From positions 1-52,101 of the forward strand of contig DDWY01000065.1 of assembly GCA_002347705.1 (NCBI GenBank): 52,101 nucleotides of DNA, in the 5' to 3' direction. Under the pieces are notes generated by a model. That model was not told where the DNA came from. It did not search any database and saw only the letters and a program-made list of their open reading frames with translations. Below, one piece after another: positions 41,964-50,763 of the stretch. The translations under genes were made by a program, and so were the position numbers. The stretch comes from Anaerolineaceae bacterium UBA2274 (GTDB lineage Bacteria; Chloroflexota; Anaerolineae; Anaerolineales; Anaerolineaceae). Position 1 is the stretch's first letter. Every line of letters starts with the position of its first letter.

Positions 41964-42137
41964 CGAATGAATTCCAGTCCAGCCGCCAAACCCCCTCTTA
42001 TAACTATCGAGAAGTGATATTCTCATAAGTAATAAGTAAATCAAAGAATTCAACACCTACACACTTTGTACGGGCTGGCTTTTACCCACCCCAATTTTCG
42101 TCGGTTGTGACCAAAGTTTTCAATATGCCTGGTTTTT

Positions 42138-42162
42138 GCCGGGTTCAAAATTGGAACCCGGC
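42138..42162. repeat. Dispersed palindrome
   Basis: GCCGGGTTC (42138-42146) and GAACCCGGC (42154-42162), then CTACGAAAA as at 22081. Confidence 0.8.
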
Positions 42163-42273
42163 CTACGAAAAGATATTGCACATACTTGTGCTAAATGTGC
42201 ACAAGTTCAGACAGATAACAGAACGGGACAATCTCACCGGGGCTGGATTGCGTTCAATTCAAATTTGTCGGTT

Positions 42274-42348
42274 TGTCATCCTGAGCTGCATTTGCGAAGG
42301 ATCTTAACGGCGTGAGCGTATAGATCCTTCACTTCGTTCAGGATGACA
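42274..42348. repeat. Long inverted repeat (GTCATCCTGA family)
   Basis: TGTCATCCTGA (42274-42284) and TCAGGATGACA (42338-42348) border inner arms GCGAAGGATCT and AGATCCTTCAC, giving a 75-bp dyad. Such GTCATCCTGAG/GAAGGATCT repeats are widespread in bacterial genomes. Confidence 0.8.
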
Positions 42349-42407
42349 ATTCAAACAAAAATGGCTGTGGTTACCAGCCATTTTCTACATGTCAAAGAAG
42401 TAAAGTC

Positions 42408-44087
42408 TTACGCCCCAGCCATCATGGCTGCGACGTCAGCTTCGACAGTATCAATTGGTTTCAAGTCGAAGGCTTCCACGATGACCTTGGCCACATTCGG
42501 AGAAAGGAACGCGGGCAGCGTGGGGCCTAAGCGGATCTTTTTTACCCCCAGGCTGAGCAGCGCCAGCAGCACAATCACAGCCTTCTGCTCGTACCAGGCA
42601 AGGTCGAAAGAAAGCGGCAGGTCGTTGACAGTGCAGTTAAAGGCCCCAGCCAGTGCCTGGGCGATCAGCACCAGCGAGTAGCTGTCGTTGCATTGTCCGG
42701 CGTCCAGTACGCGCGGAATACCGCCAATCTCGCCCAGACCGAGTTTGTTGTAACGATACTTGGCGCAACCGGCGGTGAGAATAATGGCGTCCTGGGGTAA
42801 TGCCAGGGCAACATCGGTGAAATATTCGCGATTCTTGTGGCGTCCATCGCAGCCGCCCATCACCACGAAGCGCGAGATGGCTCCGGTCTTGACAGCTTCA
42901 ATCACCTTATCAGCCAAACTCAGGACGGTGTGATGCGCGAAACCGATCGGGATAGTGCCGGTTTCGAGTTCTTTTGGTTCAGCGCAGGTTTTAGCGCGCT
43001 CAATGACGGCTGAGAAATCTTTGTACCCACCATTTGGGCGGTCAGCGATGTGGGGCACATCCGGATAACCTGCCATGCCTGTCGTGAAGATGCGATCGCG
43101 GTAGCTGTCCCGGACCGGGATGATGCAGTTGGTGGTCATCAGGATCGGACCACCGAAAGCGTCAAATTCCTCTGCCTGCTTCCACCAAGAGCCGCCATAA
43201 TTACCAACCAGGTGCTTGTATTTCTTCAATTCAGGATAAGCGTTGGTTGGCAGCATTTCACCGTGGGTGTAGATGTTGATGCCCGTACTTTCTGTTTGTT
43301 GCAGCAGCTCCTCAAGGTCCACCAGATCATGCCCGCTGACCAAAATGCCCTTGCCGGGTTTGACACCGAGGAAGACCTGGGTTGGTTCCGGATTGCCGTA
43401 GCGTCCGGTGTTGGAGGCATCCAATAACGCCATGGCTTTGATGCCAAATTCGCCGGTCTGCTGGATGAGGGCAAGCATCTCTGCCTGACCAAGTTTTTCG
43501 TTCGTTGTGGCTTCAAGTGCTTCCTGCAGGAAAGCCAGAACGCTTTCATCACGCCCCCCCACCAGGTAGGCATGGTCCACATAAGCCGCAATGCCTTTCA
43601 AGCCATAAATGACCAGTTCGCGCATGGAGCGGATGTCTTCATTGAGATCAGGGTCGTCAATCACGCCAACTGTGCGCCCTTTGGCGAGCAGGGTCTCGAC
43701 CTCATAATTTTCAGGATGCCAGCCAGCCCAATCCGGCCCGCCGCCGGTGCAATTGGAGCTGTGCAGCTCGTTACAGCGATTCTGTGCACGCATTCGCAGG
43801 TTATCCCGGCGCGCGATTGCTTCCTGAATGAGAGCAACAAAACGCTCGCTGTCGAAGTTTGCATTGGTGATGGTGGAGAAAAGTGCTTTGGCGACGAACA
43901 GATCCGTCTCATCGTCCTTGACGCCCATTCCGCGACCGCGTGTGCCCCAGAAGGAAATTCCCTTGAGCAGGTAAACGAGCAAGTCCTGCAAGCGGGCTAC
44001 TTCGGCGGATTTTCCACACATACCGCGCCTGGTGCAGCCAGAATTTTTCATAGTTTCCTGGCACTGATAACAAAACATTTCAGTCAT
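42408..44087 (-). CDS. hcp: Hybrid-cluster protein (hydroxylamine/NO reductase)
   Basis: Hcp holds a hybrid Fe-S-O cluster and reduces nitric oxide or hydroxylamine in anaerobes. The 559-residue protein has the N-terminal Cys motif Cys6-x2-Cys9-x8-Cys18-x5-Cys24, which is close to the short spacing of class I enzymes rather than the longer class II ([2Fe-2S]) spacing. Hybrid-cluster residues are seen in HGEMLPT, CIIPV, GGCDGRH, TAGCAKYRYN and LDAGQCNDSY. No Hcr reductase adjoins it, so another donor is needed. AAGGAG precedes the ATG. A dyad lies between its -10 and start. Confidence 0.95.
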   Translation of the reverse strand: MTEMFCYQCQETMKNSGCTRRGMCGKSAEVARLQDLLVYLLKGISFWGTRGRGMGVKDDETDLFVAKALFSTITNANFDSERFVALIQEAIARRDNLRMRAQNRCNELHSSNCTGGGPDWAGWHPENYEVETLLAKGRTVGVIDDPDLNEDIRSMRELVIYGLKGIAAYVDHAYLVGGRDESVLAFLQEALEATTNEKLGQAEMLALIQQTGEFGIKAMALLDASNTGRYGNPEPTQVFLGVKPGKGILVSGHDLVDLEELLQQTESTGINIYTHGEMLPTNAYPELKKYKHLVGNYGGSWWKQAEEFDAFGGPILMTTNCIIPVRDSYRDRIFTTGMAGYPDVPHIADRPNGGYKDFSAVIERAKTCAEPKELETGTIPIGFAHHTVLSLADKVIEAVKTGAISRFVVMGGCDGRHKNREYFTDVALALPQDAIILTAGCAKYRYNKLGLGEIGGIPRVLDAGQCNDSYSLVLIAQALAGAFNCTVNDLPLSFDLAWYEQKAVIVLLALLSLGVKKIRLGPTLPAFLSPNVAKVIVEAFDLKPIDTVEADVAAMMAGA

Positions 44088-44117
44088 AAATAGCTCCTTG
44101 AATTAAATTTGCCCCCT

Positions 44118-44155
44118 AATTATGTCATAATTCCTACTAAGTTAGTCATATTATA
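44118..44155 (-). promoter_or_regulatory. hcp promoter with operator-like palindrome
   Basis: On the minus strand a -10 TATAAT lies at 44155-44150. Downstream, AATTATG and CATAATT form a dyad around one base (44118-44132) before the hcp ATG at 44087. A repressor bound there would block transcription after initiation. Confidence 0.55.
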
Positions 44156-44239
44156 CCAGTCAGTTGCCAACATAAGTTGTGAAAATTCCAAATTCTTGAT
44201 CAAAAATGTGCCATTTGCTGGTTTATTGAGAAAATAAAA

Positions 44240-44262
44240 GAGCGTCAGATGAATTGGCGCCC
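44240..44262 (-). terminator. Likely terminator of the ugd transcript
   Basis: On the minus strand GGGCGCCA (44262-44255) pairs with TGACGCTC (44247-44240), one mismatch, followed by TTTTATTTT. Confidence 0.65.
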
Positions 44263-44312
44263 TTATTGATAATCAAAACAAGACTAAACAGAGCTGCCCC
44301 TCTATCCCCTGT

Positions 44313-45668
44313 TTATTTGCCAACGCCAATCACAGTAAAGCCGAGTTTTGTGAGGCGCTCACGATCGAGGAAATTGCGTCCATCAATCACGGGTACTGGT
44401 GAAACAACTTCCCAGTTCAGATGATGGTAGATGGGCCATTCGGTAACTAAAACGATTGCGTCGGCTTCGTCCAGAGTGTATTCAAGGTTGTTTGAATATG
44501 AAATTCCTAAGTTAGGGTATTGGCTACGCGCATTATCCAATGCCACCGGGTCGTGCGCACGGACAATCGCCCCACGCTGCACCAACAACCTGCTGATATC
44601 AAGGGAAGGCGCGTCGCGCAGGTCATCAGTGTTCGGCTTAAAACTGAAACCGAGCAACGCGATATGCTTCCCCTTCAGGATCTTCAGCTCTTCCTGCAGG
44701 CGATCCACCACCCACACACGCTGACCATAGTTGACATCCCGCGCGGCACGGATAATGGGCATATCCAGGTGGTAATCTTTTGCCGTTGCCACCAGCGCGG
44801 CAGTGTCCTTGCCAAAGCAAGAACCTCCCCACCCAATTCCGGCGTTCAGGAAGCGGTCACCAATGCGCTTGTCCAGCCCAATCCCTTTGGCAATCGCCGA
44901 AACATCCGCTCCTACCTTCTGGGCAAGATGCGCGATCTCGTTTATGAACGAGATTTTGAGCGCTAAGAACGAATTGGCAGCATACTTAACCATCTCCGCG
45001 GAGGTCAGATCGCAAACCAGCATAGGAACTTCGCTGAGCCCTTCAGGTCTGGGCAGACCTGCCGGTGCTGCAAAGTCCTGCCGCATAATCGGCCCAAACA
45101 ATTCTTTAAGGCGATCAACACTGGGCTGATGTTCAGAACCAACAATGATCCGATCGGGATAAAAAGAGCCGTGCAGTGCTGCGCCCTGCGCCAGGAATTC
45201 CGGACTGGAAACGACATTGAATAAGCCGTTCGGTTTAGCCTTGTGCACCTCGAAGTAGTGTTCGCGGATGATCGCCTCTACCCAGTTGCCCGAACCAATT
45301 GGCACAGTGGATTTATTGACTACCACCACAAACTTTTCCCCCAGATTTTCAGCGATCGACTCCGCCGCCATGTGCACATAGCTCAGGTCAGCATTACCAT
45401 CTGATAGTGATGGCGTGCCAACTGCTATGAAAATGACCTCTTTGTTGGGGATATCCGCTTCGGCATAATCGCTGACAAAATGCATTTTTTGATGGACATC
45501 AGCAAAAAGCTCTTCAAGATGGGGCTCATAAAAGGGAACCGCGCCGGACTTAAGGCGCTCCACCTTTTCCTGGTTGAGGTCAATGCAGGTCACGTCATTG
45601 CCCAGGTAAGCCAGCATCACCCCCGTATTTAGTCCAACATATCCTGTTCCAATGATCAGTACGCGCAT
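44313..45668 (-). CDS. ugd: UDP-glucose/nucleotide-sugar dehydrogenase
   Basis: The enzyme oxidises UDP-glucose (or a related nucleotide sugar) twice with NAD to the uronate for surface polysaccharides. The 451-residue protein has the Rossmann motif GTGYVGL (7-13), the Lys/Pro segment SSPEFLAQG, the helix AEMVKYAANSFLALKISFINE and the catalytic Cys284 in GIGWGGSCFGKD. The usual GFGGSCFPKD is varied at two positions. ATG at 45666-45668 with GGAAAGAG before it is preferred to an upstream GTG at 45683. It stands 84 bases after tnaA ends. Confidence 0.92.
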   Translation of the reverse strand: MRVLIIGTGYVGLNTGVMLAYLGNDVTCIDLNQEKVERLKSGAVPFYEPHLEELFADVHQKMHFVSDYAEADIPNKEVIFIAVGTPSLSDGNADLSYVHMAAESIAENLGEKFVVVVNKSTVPIGSGNWVEAIIREHYFEVHKAKPNGLFNVVSSPEFLAQGAALHGSFYPDRIIVGSEHQPSVDRLKELFGPIMRQDFAAPAGLPRPEGLSEVPMLVCDLTSAEMVKYAANSFLALKISFINEIAHLAQKVGADVSAIAKGIGLDKRIGDRFLNAGIGWGGSCFGKDTAALVATAKDYHLDMPIIRAARDVNYGQRVWVVDRLQEELKILKGKHIALLGFSFKPNTDDLRDAPSLDISRLLVQRGAIVRAHDPVALDNARSQYPNLGISYSNNLEYTLDEADAIVLVTEWPIYHHLNWEVVSPVPVIDGRNFLDRERLTKLGFTVIGVGK

Positions 45669-45752
45669 GACGGCTCTTTCCACTTTTTTATTTCTGCTCT
45701 ATTATACCTGAGCAATTTCCGCTGAGAGATCTCGCCGATCTGCCTTAATTTT

Positions 45753-47132
45753 CTACTCAATTGGTGCAAGTTTTGCCATGAAATGCCGCAGAACCTTGGG
45801 TGCCCAGGTGATCTTCAATCCGCGAATATTCTCAGCCTCACGCATGCATTTTGCGGCAGCTTCACCAATGTAATCAAGATGGCTGCGGGTGTAAACCTGG
45901 CGCGGGATGGCAAAACGCAGCAGTTCCAACGGCGCGAATATCGGCGCGCCTGTCACAGGATCGGTGTGCTCAAACATCAGGCTGCCAATTTCGGTGGTGC
46001 GCACGCCACCAGCCAAATATAACGCATTCCCCAACGCCACCGCCGGGAACTGGCTCGGTGGGATATGGGGCAGCGCCTTGCCCCCATCCACGTAAACCGC
46101 ATGACCACCGGTTGGCAGATAAACCGGCATCCCAGCCTGCCTGAGCACTTCGCCCAGGTAGCGTGTGTGTGATTCGCGGTAGTTTAAGTACGATTCATCC
46201 ACCCCGTCATACAGACCAACCGCGACTGCTTCCAGGTCCCGCCCGGACAGACCACCATAGGTCAGAAAACCCTCATGCACAATCAAATTCTGGGCAATAC
46301 GCGCTTTCAACTCAGGATCCCGGAAGGCGATGAAGCCGCCAATATTGACGATCGCATCCTTCTTGGCGCTCATAGTGCAGCCATCAGCATAGGAGAACAT
46401 CTCGTGCACAATCTCGCGCACGCTGACATCCTTATATTTTGCATCCCGGATCTTGATGAACCAGGCGTTTTCAGCGAATCGGCAGGCATCCACGAAGAAG
46501 GGAATGCCATATTTGTGATAGACCTCGGAGGTCTGGCGGATATTCTCCATCGAAACAGGCTGACCGGCAGCGGAGTTGTTCGTGATGGTGATCATACCAA
46601 TCGGGATATTCTCAACGCCAGTTTCCTGGATAAACTGCTCCAATTTTACGAGGTCCATATCGCCCTTGAATGGCGCAATCAGGTTGGAATCTTCCGATTC
46701 AGCGATGGTGAATTCAACCGGATGGGCATTCAGCACCAGCAGGTTTGCCTGTGTAGTGTCAAAATGGCGGTTATTCGGCACAAATTGACCGGGCTTGACG
46801 AGCGTTGAAAAGAGCATACCTTCAGCTGCGCGACCCTGATGAGTGGGGAGCACATATTCGAAGCCGAGCACATCCTGCACCGCGCGTTCAAAACGGTAAT
46901 AGCTCTTCGCGCCAGCATAGGATTCGTCCGCCTGCATCATGGCTGCCCACTGGCGGTCACTCATGGCGCCAGTGCCGCTATCGGTTAGCAGATCAATAAA
47001 AACATCTTCCGCGGGCACATTAAAGATGTTGTAGAAAGCTTTCTTCAAGGCAGTTTCCCGTTCTGCCTCGGTGGTAAGCTTCACACGTTCGACAACTTTG
47101 ATTCGGAAGGGCTCGATAAACGGAATTGTCAT
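45753..47132 (-). CDS. tnaA: Tryptophanase/tyrosine phenol-lyase family, tryptophanase-like
   Basis: The enzyme splits Trp to indole, pyruvate and ammonia (or Tyr to phenol). The 459-residue protein has the PLP-lysine motif SAKKDA (255-260), THQGRAAE (97-104), TNNSAAGQP (184-192) and VDACRFAENAWF. Near the C-terminus, EIGS, as in tryptophanase, replaces the MERG seen in tyrosine phenol-lyase, and GLYDGV also favours tryptophanase. The stop of the flavoprotein gene overlaps its ATG by four bases. No TnaC leader or Trp permease is seen. Confidence 0.9.
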   Translation of the reverse strand: MTIPFIEPFRIKVVERVKLTTEAERETALKKAFYNIFNVPAEDVFIDLLTDSGTGAMSDRQWAAMMQADESYAGAKSYYRFERAVQDVLGFEYVLPTHQGRAAEGMLFSTLVKPGQFVPNNRHFDTTQANLLVLNAHPVEFTIAESEDSNLIAPFKGDMDLVKLEQFIQETGVENIPIGMITITNNSAAGQPVSMENIRQTSEVYHKYGIPFFVDACRFAENAWFIKIRDAKYKDVSVREIVHEMFSYADGCTMSAKKDAIVNIGGFIAFRDPELKARIAQNLIVHEGFLTYGGLSGRDLEAVAVGLYDGVDESYLNYRESHTRYLGEVLRQAGMPVYLPTGGHAVYVDGGKALPHIPPSQFPAVALGNALYLAGGVRTTEIGSLMFEHTDPVTGAPIFAPLELLRFAIPRQVYTRSHLDYIGEAAAKCMREAENIRGLKITWAPKVLRHFMAKLAPIE

Positions 47133-48373
47133 GTTCTCTCCTTGGATTTTTGTTTTTGCAAACCAGCCAGGTGTGTCCCAGCCAGATAACCACTGCCAAA
47201 GGCAAAATGCAGATTGAAGCCACCGCAGGGACCAGCTACATCCAAAGTCTCTCCCACCAGGTAAAGACCTGGAACCAGCCTGGATTCCATGCTAAGCGGA
47301 TCCACCTCCCCCACTGGCACGCCCCCCACGCTCACCTGGCTGTTCCTGAAACTGCCGGCTCCGCTAACGTGGAACTTCGCCTCAGCTGTCACTTCGAGCA
47401 GCAGGCGGATTTGTTCCTCGCTCAGAGCATTCAACTTGAATTCTGGATTCAGCCCTGCCTGCCGAATGAAAAAATCAGCTGCTTTGGGGGTGAAATATCG
47501 CAGCAAGCCAGCCCTCAGGCTGCGGGGATGGGCAACCTGCCCTGTGAGAATATCTGCCAGATCGGACCAAAACGGGGCGATGAAGTTCAGCCGCAGCGTC
47601 AAATTAGCATCGGGACGCAAGGCAACCAGATGACTCAGGTTCATAACACCCGGACCGTTAAAGCCGCCCTGGTTGATGATAATGTTGCCCGTCGTCTGCC
47701 CAAGACGCTCCTGGTCGTGCCAAATGCTCGCCAGCACGTCAAAGCGCTGCCCCTTTAATTCCTTAAACGCTCCAAGATCAGCAAAAATTGCCCCTAAAGC
47801 TGGCAGAAGCGCTTGTACGTGATGGCCCAGATTTTCAAGCGCGCCAAAAAGCTCTCCGCGTGAGCCCAACTCGGGGTAAGCTTTGCCCCCTGCCCCAATC
47901 ACCAGCAAGTCAAAAATCTCATTGCGATGTGACCCAAGAGCGGTGCTTTCTATTTCAAAACCTTTATCTTTTTTTGCAAAACTAATTACGTGAGTGGCTA
48001 CGCGCAGTTCTATGCCGCGTTTTGCCAGTTCCTCCCCCAAAATCTCCACAACCGCCTGAGCAGACTCAGACCTTGGATAATACCAGCCGTCTTCCGTCTT
48101 CTGGGTCGGGATCCCAAGCCGATCAAGCGCGCGCCTGAACTCCTCCACTCCAAAAGTCCCCAGAAAGCTTTCCATCCAGGCCTGATCCTCGCAGTAATAC
48201 GCTGTTGCATCTACCGCGTCGTTGGTCAGATTGCAGCGGCTGCTGCCTGTTACCAGTAATTTTCGTCCAACAATGGGATTATGTTCAAACACGGTAATCC
48301 TGCCGCCCCCCTCCGCAGCCTGGATTGCAGCCATCATTCCTGCTGGTCCTGCCCCGATCACCGCAACATTCAT
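47129..48373 (-). CDS. HI0933-family FAD flavoprotein (aminoacetone/BaiN-like oxidoreductase group)
   Basis: The 414-residue protein starts with the dinucleotide-binding GAGPAGMMAA (7-16) and the family signature GRKLLVTGSSRCNLTND (about 37-53), and ends with GGFNLHFAFGSGYLAG, typical of the HI0933/BaiN-like flavoproteins. Their substrates are mostly unsettled. It overlaps tnaA by four bases (ATGA), so it is co-translated with tryptophanase. A functional tie to indole or amino acid metabolism is suggested only by that coupling. Confidence 0.88.
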   Translation of the reverse strand: MNVAVIGAGPAGMMAAIQAAEGGGRITVFEHNPIVGRKLLVTGSSRCNLTNDAVDATAYYCEDQAWMESFLGTFGVEEFRRALDRLGIPTQKTEDGWYYPRSESAQAVVEILGEELAKRGIELRVATHVISFAKKDKGFEIESTALGSHRNEIFDLLVIGAGGKAYPELGSRGELFGALENLGHHVQALLPALGAIFADLGAFKELKGQRFDVLASIWHDQERLGQTTGNIIINQGGFNGPGVMNLSHLVALRPDANLTLRLNFIAPFWSDLADILTGQVAHPRSLRAGLLRYFTPKAADFFIRQAGLNPEFKLNALSEEQIRLLLEVTAEAKFHVSGAGSFRNSQVSVGGVPVGEVDPLSMESRLVPGLYLVGETLDVAGPCGGFNLHFAFGSGYLAGTHLAGLQKQKSKERT

Positions 48374-48413
48374 ACCCGAATTATACCCTCACACCCCCCC
48401 GTCTGACCATGCG

Positions 48414-48740
48414 ATGTCAACTTTTGCCCCTTCAATCGAATATGAAACAGAGAAGACCAGTGCCTCTTGTTATATTCCGGGAGAATATAGACAAATCCTG
48501 TGCTTCAACCTGGAAACGCACAGCCCGGATGGCCAGGATGCCACCAGCATAGCGCTACAATTCCCAAGCGATTGGGATGTACGGGGAAGGCAGCCCTGCG
48601 ATCGACTCCGCGGTCTGCGCACAGGTATAAGCACAGACCAGCGTGGTGTAAAACGCCCGCAAGGCATTGCCTGCGATAGAGGCGCATTCGAGCTGGAAAA
48701 CCCCTTGACATTCCTGTTCATTCCGCTGATCCTGCGCTGA
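48414..48740 (+). pseudogene. C-terminal remnant of a surface protein
   Basis: A 108-residue frame holds two pieces of surface-protein tails: residues near 85-97 read DQRGVKRPQGIACDRGAFE, matching the end of choice-of-anchor Q / right-handed helix proteins, and the final residues are PLTFLFIPLILR, the tail seen on many Chloroflexi secreted proteins. An earlier part (about 15-50: CYIPGEYRQILCFNLETHSPDGQD) looks like another domain's edge. No signal or ribosome site is present, so a decayed fragment is more likely than a working gene. Confidence 0.45.
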
Positions 48741-49051
48741 TGCTGCGTGCTTCTATATACATAGAATCTAACTACAAACAAATCCCTTCCATTTCTGGGA
48801 TGGATTTGTGGAATTAATTCGTAGGTTCGGTTGCGGTCTTCAACCTGACAACGCGAACTTAGATTTGCCTTAACCTTCCCCACCCGTACATTGCATTGCT
48901 ATACTTTTTGGCTACGCACAGTTCCTTATCGAAGGATAATTAATTGTCAAGCCAGAGTGCTGCAGCGCTTTACTCCTCGCAATGGCAAGACGTAGGCGCA
49001 GGTCAAATTGTGCTCCTGCCCCGCGTTTTTAACTTCGGGGCAAAACTTGAC
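48741..49051. other. Intergenic region with one dispersed repeat
   Basis: About 310 bases. TAGGTTCGGTTGCGGTCTTC and CAACCTGAC (about 48822-48849) is a degenerate copy of the repeat at 34033. CGGGGCA-type complementary segments lie near 49020-49045. No gene is seen. Confidence 0.5.
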
Positions 49052-49849
49052 CTACTTTGCTGCATCCACCAAAGCCTGCAACTGAGCCTTTAGGGTTGAA
49101 AACGAAAAACCCTCAGCGGCTGCCCAATCCTTGATGAGTAGATTTAGGGATGGCAAAGGTTGAGCGATCGTCTTTTCGATGTCCTCTTGCCTAACACCCC
49201 AATCCAGCAAATTCTGGAAGGTGGTTTTGCCGGCAATTGCAAATTCTTCGTGGTCCTGTTTGGGGTCAGGTGTACCCAAGCCGCCCGTTGGGGTGAGTGC
49301 AGTTTCGCCTTCTGAACCGCCTGCTGATGGTTGCGTTATTTCATCTATTGCGGGTGTCGTCAGTGTTGTGGCTTCACTGATTGTGTAAATAGCGAGATAA
49401 TCCAATTGCTCCTGGCTTAAGGCAGTTTTTTGTTTTATAAGCTCCACGGCCTCTGGCAGCAAGAAAGCGTCTTCTCCGCTCAAATCATAGGGGTAGCCCT
49501 TGTAAAGCGCAACGAAAAGTTTCACAGAGCCGGTGCCCAATTTATCCTCAAGGTATGCAAAATTCTCCTCGAGTGACCTTAGCGGAACTGCTGCAACATC
49601 CGCTTCCAGAATGCGGAAAGCCACCGCAAGATCTTCAAGCGGGATGTCAAACAGCCTGGACACATCACCAAAAGTATAGGATCCCCGGATATCTGCTGGA
49701 TTATTCTCTCCGGCATATTTACCTTCAGTCAATTTCCGCGGCGCCCTGTTTTTTTTTGTCGTCCATTCCCCTAAACCCATAGAGATCAAAATGCCACCAA
49801 AAAGGACCGTTACAACAAAGACTGCCATCCAACGCGGTGTAATTCTCAT
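49052..49849 (-). CDS. Membrane-anchored protein with two repeat modules, unknown
   Basis: The 265-residue protein has one N-terminal membrane helix (about 8-26) and an outer part with two related modules: 54-80 (IRGSYTFGDVSRLFDIPLED) and 204-230 (AIAGKTTFQNLLDWGVRQED). The spacer between them (165-200) is Gly, Thr and Pro rich. Its ATG overlaps the stop of the polyferredoxin gene (ATGA), so it is a partner of that protein. The pattern (I.G..TF.....G...ED) is repeated enough to suggest a small helical fold. I recognise no named family. Confidence 0.7.
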   Translation of the reverse strand: MRITPRWMAVFVVTVLFGGILISMGLGEWTTKKNRAPRKLTEGKYAGENNPADIRGSYTFGDVSRLFDIPLEDLAVAFRILEADVAAVPLRSLEENFAYLEDKLGTGSVKLFVALYKGYPYDLSGEDAFLLPEAVELIKQKTALSQEQLDYLAIYTISEATTLTTPAIDEITQPSAGGSEGETALTPTGGLGTPDPKQDHEEFAIAGKTTFQNLLDWGVRQEDIEKTIAQPLPSLNLLIKDWAAAEGFSFSTLKAQLQALVDAAK

Positions 49850-50700
49850 TTCTTAGCTCCTATGATGAAATCCACCGTCTGGGGTACCGGACAGTGAGCA
49901 GATGAGGTGCATTCCATACATGAGATACACTGGTGATTCCGAACAACCGACAACTTACTAACTTCAATGTTCATCGGGCAGGCTTTATCACAAACCTTGC
50001 AATTGATACAGGTTTCAGCATTACGGCGCAGCGAAAAAATCCGAAAGAGGTTGAAAATGCCCAGGAATGCGCCGTAAGGACATGCGTATTTACACCAGGG
50101 ACGTTCAATAAACAATGACGCCAGGATGGTAACCCCCAGCACGATCAAACCGCCAGCAGCAACTTCACTGGTCCAAAAATTGAAAAGCGCGAAATAGGGA
50201 TCAACATTGGCAAACACCAAAGTCATCGACCTGGCGGTCATGAAAATCACCCAAATCAAAACGATATATCGAAGATAGCGCAGAATATTATCAATCTTTG
50301 AAGGGATGAAGTGATTGTAGCGCTTCTTAAAAATCTTCTTGCCTATCTTTGCAATCCACTCCTGAAAAGTTCCCAATGGGCAAACCCAGCCGCAAAAAAC
50401 CGGTCCAGCAAATAATGCCAAAACAACGCCGATGATCATCAGTACCAGTGAGGATTGATGCACCTTTTGAACAAAAGTTCCTGTGGTAATAAATTGATAA
50501 AGACTGACAACCCCACCAAACGGGCAAAGCGCGTGCAGCGATGCAGAAGAGAGGAAAGCAATGCCTTTTCCGTCTTCCGCTAAGGTGTGATTGATCGCGA
50601 TCAGCGCGATCAGGACAAAAAAGAATAACTGGACCCAAGCACGGATCCGATTGGTTTTAAGGCGTTTGCTTGGTTTCTTTGCCGGTTGAGATGACTCCAT
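49846..50700 (-). CDS. NapH/CcoG-like membrane polyferredoxin
   Basis: The 284-residue protein has about five membrane helices and conserved CxxxCP motifs (Cys103-x3-Cys107 and Cys203-x3-Cys207). Two ferredoxin-type clusters follow: Cys231-x2-Cys-x2-Cys-x3-Cys241 and Cys258, 261, 264, 270, the second with a wider last gap. NapH-like proteins carry electrons from quinol to periplasmic redox enzymes. ATG at 50698-50700 follows AGGAG by 5 bases; an upstream ATG at 50712 is part of the ribosome site. No nap or nos genes adjoin, so the acceptor is unknown; the DUF2202 ferritin upstream is a candidate partner. Confidence 0.85.
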   Translation of the reverse strand: MESSQPAKKPSKRLKTNRIRAWVQLFFFVLIALIAINHTLAEDGKGIAFLSSASLHALCPFGGVVSLYQFITTGTFVQKVHQSSLVLMIIGVVLALFAGPVFCGWVCPLGTFQEWIAKIGKKIFKKRYNHFIPSKIDNILRYLRYIVLIWVIFMTARSMTLVFANVDPYFALFNFWTSEVAAGGLIVLGVTILASLFIERPWCKYACPYGAFLGIFNLFRIFSLRRNAETCINCKVCDKACPMNIEVSKLSVVRNHQCISCMECTSSAHCPVPQTVDFIIGAKK

Positions 50701-50718
50701 ATTTCTCCTCATAAAAAA

Positions 50719-50746
50719 CCCTGGGATACTTAGGTGTACCCCAGGG
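50719..50746 (-). terminator. Terminator within the DUF2202-polyferredoxin operon
   Basis: On the minus strand CCCTGGG (50746-50740) and CCCAGGG (50725-50719) form a stem around a 14-base loop, with extra TA/TA pairs, followed by TTTTTT. It lies between the DUF2202 stop and the polyferredoxin start. Confidence 0.8.
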
Positions 50747-50763
50747 TGATTGCTAATGTTGTT

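Larger units (their letters stand above)
41662..42407. other. Gene-free region with a remnant gene and repeats
   Basis: About 745 bases between glxK and hcp. It holds a gene remnant (41675-41770) and three palindromic repeats (41938-41963, 42138-42162, 42274-42348). No intact gene is seen; a 66-codon frame at 42107 runs over the repeats. Confidence 0.6.
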
